The notes under the pieces were generated by a model. That model ran no database searches and was not told the DNA's origin. It was given only the letters and a program-made list of their open reading frames with translations. A DNA stretch of 64,000 nucleotides from Clytia hemisphaerica (Eukaryota > Cnidaria > Hydrozoa > Leptothecata > Clytiidae): positions 62,001-126,000 of the forward strand of contig CACVBU010000577.1 in assembly GCA_902728285.1 (NCBI GenBank), given 5' to 3'. A program made the position numbers and the translations under genes. Below are positions 22,104 to 31,626 of this stretch, one piece after another (position 1 is the stretch's first letter; every line of letters begins with the position of its first letter).

Positions 22104-22311
22104 TGGGGGTGGAGGATATATTGTCCGGGGGTAGCCAAAAATCATAAAAATTTAACCTGTCTGGGGGGTAAATTTGCTCTGTCCGGGGGTAATTTGGGTT
22201 GTCCGGGGGATCAACTGATGCTTGTCGGGGGGTAAAACCTGTTGTCCGGGGGGCCAAAAGTCACTTTGTCCGGGGGGTAAATCACTGAAAATTGTTATAT
22301 CCTCCACCCCA
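22104..22311. mobile_element. 208-bp G-rich MITE with TGTCCGGGGG tandem words
   Basis: TIRs TGGGGGTGGAGGATATA and its partner TATATCCTCCACCCCA bracket seven spaced copies of TGTCCGGGGG-like words. ACAT may be the target duplication (22101-22104 and 22310-22313, ends ambiguous). A degraded relative lies at about 22560-22680. Confidence 0.65.
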
Positions 22312-22319
22312 CATATTCA

Positions 22320-23751
22320 AATTTTTTCTGGGAAAGCCCATAGATATAAAGGAAAACTCCAAACGCTATCTTTATAAGAACCAGTAAATTTTGGCCCAAA
22401 AAGGAATTAAAATGGGTTCAAAATCTGTTAAAATCAGTACTTTGTTAGTAATTTCTGAAATCTGAGGCTCAGATTGTTCTTAATTTGTTCTTAGTTGTTG
22501 CAAAAATTGAGCCTCGTGCTCACATAAAATGTTTCGATTTTTCAAATTTGCACACTTCTATTTTCCATTATTTGTCCAGGGGTAGAAAAAATCTTCAAAA
22601 TTTGCATTGCCTGTGGGCAGTCAGCTGATGCTTGTCCGGGTGCAAAAGTTGTTGTTCAGGTGGTACTAGATCATTGAAAATCATATGGTCACGTTAGGCA
22701 ATAATCAAACCCTTTCCAGTTCAAAGAGAAGATTTCTGCATTTTAGCTTTAATATAGTACTCTTTTCCACTTACTAAATACAAATAATACTAGTAAAAGT
22801 GAAAAACATAGTGTATGAAATAGATAAAAATGGTAGTACAAATTTTAAAAAAATAAATGATAAATATAAAAAATGCTACAAGACGTCTAAGTATAAAAAG
22901 ATACACCAGGGGATGAGGCTGTTCGAAAGCCAGTATCCCAAAAAGAGCTTTTAACTAGGGGACTGAAATAAGGTGCCGTAATCATACACTTGATAAAGTT
23001 AACAATACAAAATACAGATCTTGAAAGGCAAACAAATGTTTACAATACACGTTTTTCTTTTTATAAAAATATCAGGGTGAAAATTGGCCAAATTGTAAGA
23101 TACCCTCTAGGGTGAATTTCACAGAATTTGATAAGAATACAGTCATTTTGTATTTGGTCAACAGGAAAAACTGCTTCCTTTGTTAGAGATAAATTGAAGC
23201 TTTGAGGAAGAAATGTAATTTTAACCCGAATGTTCACTCAAAAGTCCAAAACTCTCAAATTGATCATTTTTCATGTTTGTAAGAAAGTAAAGTCTAAAAA
23301 AGTAAGAATACGTTAAGAATATTTCACCCTCAGTTTTGACACTTTTTTAAGAATACTCGACCCTCATCCAATGTAAACTATTCTTATAAAAAAAAAGTGT
23401 CTATATACAATAAAAATTTCTCTAAAAACAAAAGAACTAAGTTTCTCTCGATTCCAGTGAATATTTCGAACTCATTTCATTAGACACTTCTTAATTCTTA
23501 CCTACTGCAGTAAAATTATTCAATTAGCGAAATGAATTTTGGAGATATATTTGGCCCCATAAAAGAAACAACATTGATAAATTTGCAAACACAAATCCTC
23601 GAGTTTTCCTATTATTTAACATGCTTTTGAAAATCTATTTCATTTTCATATATAATGTTTTATAATTCATACACCTGTCAGTATCCTGCCCATCATAAAA
23701 TCAATATATACACGTTCAAAAGTAGCATAAAGTCGGTAAGTCTATATTTAA
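22320..23751. other. Degenerate repeats, no gene
   Basis: Contains a segment (about 22436-22545) similar to 42290-42370 (TTTCTGAAATCTGAGG ... CAGATT), the degraded CCGGGG repeat at 22560-22680, and ACACTTTTTT/ATAAGAA repeat remnants at 23280-23400. No coding region is supported. Confidence 0.5.
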
Positions 23752-26356
23752 TCATTTCACTGTCTTTTTTCTCTTCTTTGCTCGTTTGATAAGGGATCTA
23801 CAATCTGATGTATCGATTTTTTGCTTATTTCTTTTGCGTTTTCGACAATTCCCTCCCTTGATCATCATTTCTGATTTTGACACTAAAATCTTACGCTCGT
23901 TGTACATATATTGCTCCTCGGCAGGATTATCGTTTGCTCCACATCGCATCCGATGCTTACCGAAATGTTCCTCTAACGGATCTTGGTTGAAACGATCAGA
24001 AAGGATGTACTTAACACCTGGAATCGATAGCAGCTCTGGAATAAGTCCCAGAAATGATCTCACTGAATAAAAGAAGAAAGAAAATAATGAGCAAATACTG
24101 TCATTGCGAGCAAATCTCTTTTCCAAATAAAAAAACAAATTCCAGATAGGAATAATTCATAACAATAATAGCAATAATTTCAATAGTATTATACCTGTCA
24201 TCCTTATTCCTTCAATCGTTTGATAACTGAGAGATCGTTTTGCTCTGATCTCCTTCGGAAGTTTCAATTTACCCACTGCTTCTTGCCAATCGTTAATATA
24301 TTTCAAGAAGGTGTTCTCCAGCCACTGAAAATAAAAACAACAGACATTTTTTAAATAAAACCATTAACACAAGTTTACTATGCACTGCCTCAATTGTCAA
24401 AAAAATGCTTAAGCATGTTAGAATTCAGCCAACATTCAGCATAGGGAAACCATTTTTTGAGGGGTAATTTTTACGGTGTCATGAACGTTTGCGAAATAAA
24501 ATCGTGCAGATTTTTTACTATTTTTAAAACATCATGGCCTTTGTTATAAAGTCATTTTTTTGCATTTGGAAAATTTTTTAAAGGGAACTGAATTTTTGGG
24601 TCTTGGGCCAAATATGCAAAATCTAGTTCCTACATAGATTATTTTCCTTAAGTGTATTAACTAACAACTCACATCAAAACGCCAATCTTCTCCATCTTTG
24701 TTTTGACCAGCATTCTCGTTGTCTCCGCTTCCATCACCACCTTTACCTTCGGTCACCTCTCTGCTTTCATCTTTGCTTTCATCTCCACCTTCATCTTTGC
24801 TTCCATCTTCGCTTTCATCTCCGCTTTCATCTCCGCTTTCATCTCCGCTTTCATCTTCGCTTTCATCTTCGCTTCCATCTTCGCTTTGATCTCCGCTTCC
24901 ATCTTTGCTTTCATCTTTGCTTTCATCTTCCCTTCCATCTCCACTTACATCTCCGCTTTGATCTCCTGAATCACCAGTTTGCCTTTTGTACGGATATAAG
25001 GCTTTTTTGTTCGACTTTTGGTCTTCGTATGTTTTTGAAACATTCAGCATATCAAAGAAATCATCACATAACCGAATGAAATGTTCGGTTTCTTTTGTGT
25101 GTGCAAAATCTTGAGCCTTTAAAGCATCTGCCATCGATTTGCTAAGGACCTAAAGTGAATTTTATATTGTTAAAACATAATTGTTAGTTCAACTTTAATC
25201 AAATTTAAATTTATCCATTGAGCCGTCTATTTACAAATCAAAACTTAGTATTTAAATATAGTGCCTCATTAAAAGAAATATTTGCAATCATTAGTTTTTC
25301 ATAGGGGTCTTTCAAATATATTATCCTTATTGTAGACAGAGAACTATAAAATTGTTGTCATTTAAACAATAGACACACATTTTGGCCAAACTGCCCAACA
25401 CCCTACACTGATGGGTGGCCCAAAAGGAGCTCAAACTAACCTGAACTGCTAGATTAACACGCATCCTCAATCTTGGGGTTAGATGAATGTGGTCAAATGT
25501 GACACGGTTCAGTTTCCTCAAACCCGGAACAGCAGCATTGATGTTGACATCAGCTTCATAAACGTTTCTGATGTGTGACCAACATATTACCTTGCCATTG
25601 ACCTTTGAAATGTCAGATTATGAATTTAAAAATACAAACTAGTCATAAACAATCTCAGAAAAAAATAAAATCATTTATTAAAAGCATGTTGAATTTCAAC
25701 AAAATGTGATATAAACAATCTCAATCATGAAAAATAATATGAATATAGCAAAATTAGTTAATTTTAATCAAAATGGCCAAAATTATAATTTGCGGGTTCT
25801 AATCTGCCTAAATTATTTCTAGCAAAAAAATTATTTCCCATAACTTAAGACTTAAGGTACACTATAGACAATCTTACCATTAAATTTCTTGTACCATTTG
25901 CGCTTGACTTTTCAACGTTGTTTCTGATGGTTTTCATAAGATGCGGCGGATCACTGAAGAAATATATTTTTCTAGAAGGATCAAACTTGTTGATTGCCCA
26001 GTACACAACACCCTCTGGTGAAACGTTTGACGAATCAGCCAATCGATGCATGTTGTAAAATCTTCTATTTTGAGATGCCCCATCTGAAACAAAGGCAACC
26101 ACCTTCATTCCAGTTGCTTCCATTACTTTAACACCTTCCCAAATAATGTTAAACAAATGGTCTGCATTTGCTGTTTTGGTAGAAAAATATCCAATTGGGT
26201 AGTTAAAGTGTGCGAGGACTCCTCTGGCCATGACAGTTAGCATACGAGAGGCGAGATCAGCAGAAGAAGGTTCGTGATCTTTTCCTTTTAATTGCCTTTC
26301 CAGCTCCTTCAGGTTGTCATTTATATATCCGAGTTCTGTGAACCCTATCAATTTTC
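23752..26356 (-). CDS. P-element/THAP9-like transposase, C-terminal five exons (5' part absent)
   Basis: Exons on the minus strand: 26356-25878, 25602-25441, 25149-24673, 24324-24195 and 24062-23752. Every junction has GT-AG borders, and joining keeps one frame for about 518 codons. Exon 1 carries GKLIGFTELGYINDNL, a VVAFVSDGASQNRRFYNMH block (catalytic Asp region) and FFSDPPHLMKTIRNN, the Asp-Pro-Pro-His motif of P-element transposases. Exon 3 is mostly an acidic Ser/Gly/Asp/Glu repeat. The last exon has SDRFNQDPLEEHFGKHR and GANDNPAEEQYMYNE, the conserved C-terminal signature, and ends in a Lys-rich tail. The THAP DNA-binding domain and the first catalytic Asp should be upstream but are not visible; an unrelated ORF starts at 26739 on the other strand. 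The gene is probably 5'-truncated, though the remaining part is undamaged. Confidence 0.82.
24760..24970 (-). repeat. Coding minisatellite in transposase exon 3
   Basis: About 200 bp of 12-18-bp units (CATCTTCGCTTTCATC/CATCTCCGCTTTCATC on plus) encode GDES, EDES and KDES repeats on the minus strand. Frames on both strands are open because of the repetition; only the minus-strand acidic frame is joined to real exons. Confidence 0.85.
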
Positions 26357-26673
26357 CTGGAAATAACATGAATAAGTAGAAATTGTAAATATTATTTGTC
26401 TTAAAATCTTTTAACAACAACAAAGACAATAAAATATGAAAAATGTGAAGATAATCTAAGTCTTGAACAAAACTAACGACTTCATTAGTTATACAGATTA
26501 AAAATTGGAAGATCTGTTTAATTTTTAGTGAAAAGTTCAAGTTTAAGTTATAATGACTAAAATTTTAAGGATTTTAAAGGGCGTACACTGTGATTAAAGT
26601 TCAATTGTAGAGAAGGTAAATGAAATATGTTTGTTGTATTTGTCGTGGAATAGAAATTATGATTGACAGTTTG
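26357..26673. other. Intron or 5' flank of the P-like transposase
   Basis: AT-rich, without an upstream exon carrying the missing catalytic Asp or a THAP domain. Confidence 0.45.
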
Positions 26674-26675
26674 AC

Positions 26676-26698
26676 CACGTGACCAGTAGGGTCACGTG
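26676..26698. promoter_or_regulatory. Inverted pair of CACGTG E-boxes
   Basis: CACGTGACC at 26676-26684 and its exact inverse GGTCACGTG at 26690-26698 are separated by AGTAG. They lie about 40 bp before the ATG at 26739. Such sites bind USF/MiT-type bHLH factors. Promoter role is inferred. Confidence 0.5.
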
Positions 26699-26738
26699 AG
26701 TGTTCACTTCGCGTTGAGTGAAGTTGTTCGCGAGCGCA

Positions 26739-27101
26739 ATGTCTCTCAAGAATGTCGAAGCAAGTAGAATATTTCAAAAGCGCCAAGGAAGAAAACTTTT
26801 TCTGACAGAGAAAGCAAGCCATAATAAAAAATGCAAAACATCACCAAAAGAAGGAGTACATCATAAATACAAGCCTTTGGAACTTTCAAAAGATGGATCT
26901 TCAAAGCTGTTTTCAAGACATTCGAGATTCGACCAGTATAATTCAGAAGTTTTCATAATAAAAGAGACTGATACAGAGGCTGAGGAGGAAGTTGTAGAAG
27001 AAGTGCTTCCAGCAAAGATGGCGTCTATGGTTGAGTTGTTTAAACCAAACGCAGAACTGACAGGCATTATTTGTTTATCTGACACTGATAGTAATTCTTG
27101 A
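26739..27101 (+). CDS. Small Lys-rich protein with SUMO-interaction-like tail, unknown
   Basis: 120 codons from ATG 26739 (an upstream in-frame ATG at 26718 would add 7). The N-terminus is basic (KRQGRKLFLTEKASHNKKCK), then an acidic stretch (ETDTEAEEEVVEEVL), ending with ELTGIICLSDTDSNS. The hydrophobic core IICL followed by SDTDS resembles a SUMO-interaction motif. I recognise no family. It has a plausible promoter (paired E-boxes) and lies just before the 221-bp satellite. A similar-looking small ORF lies on the far side of the satellite (30461). It could be a first exon or a cargo ORF of an element. Confidence 0.4.
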   Translation: MSLKNVEASRIFQKRQGRKLFLTEKASHNKKCKTSPKEGVHHKYKPLELSKDGSSKLFSRHSRFDQYNSEVFIIKETDTEAEEEVVEEVLPAKMASMVELFKPNAELTGIICLSDTDSNS

Positions 27102-27685
27102 TTCTTTTCATGAGAGTTTTGAGCTTTACTGGGGTATCATTGGTAATTTACAACTGTAAGGCATTTATAGATTCAGTTGCTAAGTTCCATGATGGTGATA
27201 TTCTTACTATATTCTTAATATTTTGGCCAATTTGATCATATTCTTATAAAGTATTTTCTTATAAAAAAAGCGTATACATCATATTGATAGCTTTATTGAT
27301 TTATGACATTGATCAATATTGATCGATTGGTTTATGATGTTGTACAATTTAATGATTCAATAAAAATCAATAAATAAGGATAATGGGACAGAGTTTTCAA
27401 TTTCTGATATGCATACTTTTAAATGGTGGGCGTTGGTTTGAGATTCTTTGCACTATGGCATTCATTTATCATCTTGTAAAAAAATCCAAACTTTGTTTTG
27501 CTTGAATATCCTATGAGATTTAGAAAAGGTATAGTAAAAATATTTCAAAATATTCCATCATATCTATTTAATAAATCTGAAAATGTAATGTATACTTCTT
27601 TGATGAACTACCTTCAATGTGTAGACAACTGGTAGCAAATAAATAGCCTGTCAATGTAAGCTTTCAATTGTTTTCATAGCCCAAG

Positions 27686-28812
27686 TTCTTAAATGGGCTA
27701 CTTTGACAGTAGCCCACTCGAAGCCAGCTGGTAGCCAACCATTTTTAGCTTAAGATTGCTTGGTAGCCTGTAGCCCGTTCAAATATGCCTAAATTATGAT
27801 TTCCCAATGACGTCATATCAATAATAGGAGAATGGGAACGAATAATAGAGAACGAGACATGCGCACTTAAGTGAAATTTGGACTTTGTCGTTTTTTAGTA
27901 CAAAATTCTTAAATGGGCTACTTTGACAGTAGCCCACTCGTAGCCAGCTGGTAGCCCACCATTTTTAGTTTAAGATTGCTTGGTAGCCTGTAGCCCGTTC
28001 AAATATGCCTAAATTATGATTTCCCAATGACGTCATATCAATAATAGGAGAATGGGAACGAATAATAGAGAACGAGACATGCGCACTTAATTGGAGTTTG
28101 GACTTTGTCGTTTTTTTAGTAGAAAATTCTTAAATGGCCTACTTTGACAGTAGCCCACTCGTAGCCAGCTGGTAGCCAACCATTTTTAGCTTAAGATTGC
28201 TTGGTAGCCTGTAGCCCGTTCAAATATGCCTAAATTATGATTTCCCAATGACGTCATATCAATAATAGGAGAATGGGAACGAATAATAGAGAACGAGACA
28301 TGCGCACTTAAGTGAAATTTGGACTTTGTCGTTTTTTTAGTAGAAAATTCTTAAATGGGCTACTTTGACAGTAGCCCACTCGTAGCCAGCTGGTAGCCAA
28401 CCATTTTTAGCTTAAGATTGCTTGGTAGCCTGTAGCCCGTTCAAATATGCCTAAATTATGATTTCCCAATGACGTCATATCAATAATAGGAGAATGGGAA
28501 CGAATAATAGAGAACGAGACATGCGCACTTAATTGGAATTTGGACTTTGTCGTTTTTTTAGTAGAAAATTCTTAAATGGGCTACTTTGACAGTAGCCCAC
28601 TCGTAGCCAGCTGGTAGCCCACCATTTTTAGCTTAAGATTGCTTGGTAGCCTGTAGCCCGTTCAAATATGCCTAAATAATGATTTCCCAATGACGTCATA
28701 ACAATAATAGGAGAATGGGAACGAATAATAGAGAACGAGACATGCGCACTTAATTGAAATTTGGAATTTGTCGTTTTTTTAGTAGAAAATTCTTGAATGG
28801 GCTACTTTGACA
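27686..28812. repeat. 221-bp satellite array, orientation A (about 5 copies)
   Basis: Units start TTCTTAAATGGGCTACTTTG at 27686, 27906, 28127, 28348, 28569 and a partial at 28790, giving periods of 220-221. Each unit has repeated GGGCTAC/GTAGCCC words, the octamer TGACGTCA, and ACATGCGCAC. Copies are nearly identical. Confidence 0.95.
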
Positions 28813-28820
28813 ATCATAAT

Positions 28821-29750
28821 TCTTAGATACTCGTTTCCATTCTACTATTTTCAATGTGACGTCACTCTAAGTAAGACATTTTACCATATTTCACCGGGCT
28901 ACGGGCTACCAAACAACTTCAAGCTAAAATTGATGTGCTACCAGTTGGCTACCAGCGGGCTACAATCAATGTAGGCCATCTTAGAAAGAATTCGCTTAAA
29001 ATCAACAAAGTCCACATTTTCATGAAGTGCGCATGTCTCGATCTTAGATACTCGTTTCCATTCTCCTATCTTTAACATGACGTCACTCTAAGAAAGATAT
29101 TTTACCATATTTCACCGGGCTACCGGCTACCAAACACCTTCAAGCTAAAATTGATGGGCTACCAGTTGGCTACCAGCGGGCTACAATCAATGTAGCCCAT
29201 CTTAGAAAGAATTCGCTTAAAATCAACAAAGTCCACATTCTCATGAAGTGCGCATGTCTCGATCTTAGATACTCTATTTCATTCTCCTATTTTTAACATG
29301 ACGTCACTCTAAGAAAGATATTTTACCATATTTCACCGGGCTACCGGCTACCAAACACCTTCAAGCTAAAATTGATGGGCTACCAGTTGGCTACCAGCGG
29401 GCTACAATCAATGTAGCCCATCTTAGAAAGATTTCGCTTAAAATCAACAAAGTCCACATCCTCATGAAGTGCGCATGTCTCGATCTTAGATACTCTATTT
29501 CATTCTCCTATTTTTAACATGACGTCACTCTAAGAAAGATATTTTACCATATTTCACCGGGCTACCGGCTACCAAACACCTTCAAGCTAAAATTGATGGG
29601 CTACCAGCGGGCTACCAGCGGGCTACAATCAATGTAGCCCATCTTAGAAAGAATTCGCTTAAAATCAACAAAGTCCACATTCTCATGAAGTGCGCATGTC
29701 TCGATCTTAGATACTCTATTTCATTCTCCTATTTTTAAACATGACGTCAC
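28821..29750. repeat. 221-bp satellite array, orientation B (inverted, diverged)
   Basis: The word TTAGATAC recurs at 28823, 29044, 29265, 29486 and 29707, exactly 221 bp apart. The unit aligns with the reverse complement of array A (GTGCGCATGTCTCG, CCATTCTCCTAT, TGACGTCA, GGGCTAC words) but has clearly diverged, so the two arrays amplified separately after an inversion. The array runs into the assembly gap. Confidence 0.93.
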
Positions 29751-30080
29751 NNNNNNNNNNNNNNNNNNNNNNNNNNNNNNNNNNNNNNNNNNNNNNNNNN
29801 NNNNNNNNNNNNNNNNNNNNNNNNNNNNNNNNNNNNNNNNNNNNNNNNNNNNNNNNNNNNNNNNNNNNNNNNNNNNNNNNNNNNNNNNNNNNNNNNNNNN
29901 NNNNNNNNNNNNNNNNNNNNNNNNNNNNNNNNNNNNNNNNNNNNNNNNNNNNNNNNNNNNNNNNNNNNNNNNNNNNNNNNNNNNNNNNNNNNNNNNNNNN
30001 NNNNNNNNNNNNNNNNNNNNNNNNNNNNNNNNNNNNNNNNNNNNNNNNNNNNNNNNNNNNNNNNNNNNNNNNNNNNNNNN
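29751..30080. other. Assembly gap (330 N)
   Basis: Run of N inside satellite array B. The register across it (TTAGATAC at 29707 and 30123, 416 bp) is not a multiple of 221, so the gap length is probably an estimate. Confidence 0.99.
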
Positions 30081-30300
30081 TCAACAAAGTCCACATTTTC
30101 ATGAAGTGCGCATGTCTCGATCTTAGATACTCTATTTCATTCTCCTATTTTTAACATGACGTCAATCTAAAAAAGATATTTTACCATATTTGAATAGGCT
30201 ACGGGCTACCAAGCAACTTCAAGCTAAAATGGGGACGGCTACCAAAGGGCTCCCCAAGGGCTACTCTCAAAGTAGCCATATTTGTAAAAAACAATGAAAA
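30081..30300. repeat. Last, diverged unit of satellite array B
   Basis: Continues array B after the gap with TGACGTCA near 30158. Further on the GGGCTAC words are altered (GGCTACGGGCTACCAAGCAA). TGTGCGCATGCG, an NRF1-like site, occurs near 30325-30336. Confidence 0.85.
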
Positions 30301-30460
30301 ATTACAAAGTGTCCAGTGCAAATGTGTGCGCATGCGTTACTTAAAAAAGTCTGCCTCGTTGTGATGAATTTACCTCATTTTCATTTTGTTGTTACTTAAA
30401 TAGTGTCTTACAGTTAGTCTGTCACCTTTCTTTTAATCTGGTGTTCAGTAAGCACAGAAC

Positions 30461-30736
30461 ATGCCAAAACGCAAGATTGACGATGTTATATATCTTGACT
30501 CCGCTGATTCCAGCGGAGTCGAAACAGAATACGAGACAACCGTATACAAAATTGATGGCATGCCTTGCCTAAAGAGGAAACGGCTATACAAAGTGCGGTA
30601 CCAGCGAATTTTGCCACAGTGGCTTGTCACGGAAGAACATGAAGCAAAAGAGGAATTGAAGGAGGTAAAGAAAAAGGAAGAAGCAAAAGAGGAATTGAAG
30701 GAAGTAAAGAAAAACGAAGAAGCAAAACAGAAATAA
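30461..30736 (+). CDS. Small charged protein with SUMO-interaction-like motif, unknown
   Basis: 91 codons from ATG 30461. It begins MPKRKIDDVIYLDSADSSG, where VIYL followed by DSADSS resembles a SUMO-interaction motif. A basic middle (CLKRKRLYKVRYQR) is followed by a C-terminal Lys/Glu repeat of two 13-residue units (KEELKEVKKKEEA). A TTCAG shortly upstream (30444-30448) could be a splice acceptor. It starts about 160 bp after the last satellite unit. I cannot assign a family. Confidence 0.4.
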   Translation: MPKRKIDDVIYLDSADSSGVETEYETTVYKIDGMPCLKRKRLYKVRYQRILPQWLVTEEHEAKEELKEVKKKEEAKEELKEVKKNEEAKQK

Positions 30737-30899
30737 ACATTTAAAGCTCTTGGCAATTTTAGAATGATTTTAATTTTTATTCAGAATAATTTTTTTTATA
30801 TCGTTATCTATATGTCGTGCAAATACTACTGAAATATAAGTGAAATATCCTACTGAAAGCTCAAAAACCTTTGTCTTTTATTCTTGAATGCAACAACTT

Positions 30900-31450
30900 A
30901 GAAACCCAAAATCTTTCTTATTTGAATAGGCAACGGAATTGCTTTTGTAGCCAAATAGCCAGTTGATTTAAAGTAGTACTATGTTTTTTAATGACGTCAC
31001 TGAAAATGTGATAGAAAATCGGACAAAAATAGTCATGTGAAGCTTTATTTCGTTATTTGGAAATTCCTATCTCTGTCCAATACCCTATTGAATTGTCAAC
31101 AATATCATTCAAAATGGCTGGAACTACCATAAATCTATTGGCTACTGGGTTATCAAAGCAAGTTAAAAGGAAAATTGGCAGGCTATTTATTTTCTACTAG
31201 TGGTCTACATTCGAAATAGTTTATCGATCAAAAGAATTAAAAATGACAAAGTTTTACTTCTTATTGAGTGCGCATGTCAAAAAATTACAATTTTATTATG
31301 TCCTTTTCTATTTTCAGTTACGTCATTCATAGAAATAACTTTCTTATTCTTCCAAAAATCATTTGGCTACTTGGCTATCATGTAAATTGTAGACTAAAAT
31401 CGACAGACTTTCTATTTGCTACCAGTGGTCTGCAGTTAGAGTAGTCCTTT
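30900..31450. repeat. Highly diverged satellite-like copies
   Basis: Words of the 221-bp unit reappear in degraded form: TGACGTCACT near 30991, GAGTGCGCATGTC near 31267, TTACGTCATTC near 31319, and GGCTACTTGGCTA near 31365. They look like old units at the array margin. Confidence 0.5.
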
Positions 31451-31626
31451 TGAGGAAATAAATTCAAAATTTCAAAATTTGAAATGAATGGGAATGTATT
31501 ACTACTATACAAGTAGAGAATTGCATAGCAGAACAATATAATTATCTTAAATGACACTGGCCTATACAAATTTCCATCAAATATTTAATTAACCGTTTAA
31601 ATAACACTTTAAAATTCATAGTCAAT

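Noticed and set aside
24703-24969. Plus-strand hydrophobic Phe/Ile/Ala-rich open frame
   Set aside because: It is the antisense of the acidic coding minisatellite; repetition keeps all frames open and only the minus strand has splice-consistent exons.
29716-30154. Open frames across the N run
   Set aside because: Produced by the assembly gap, which contains no readable codons.
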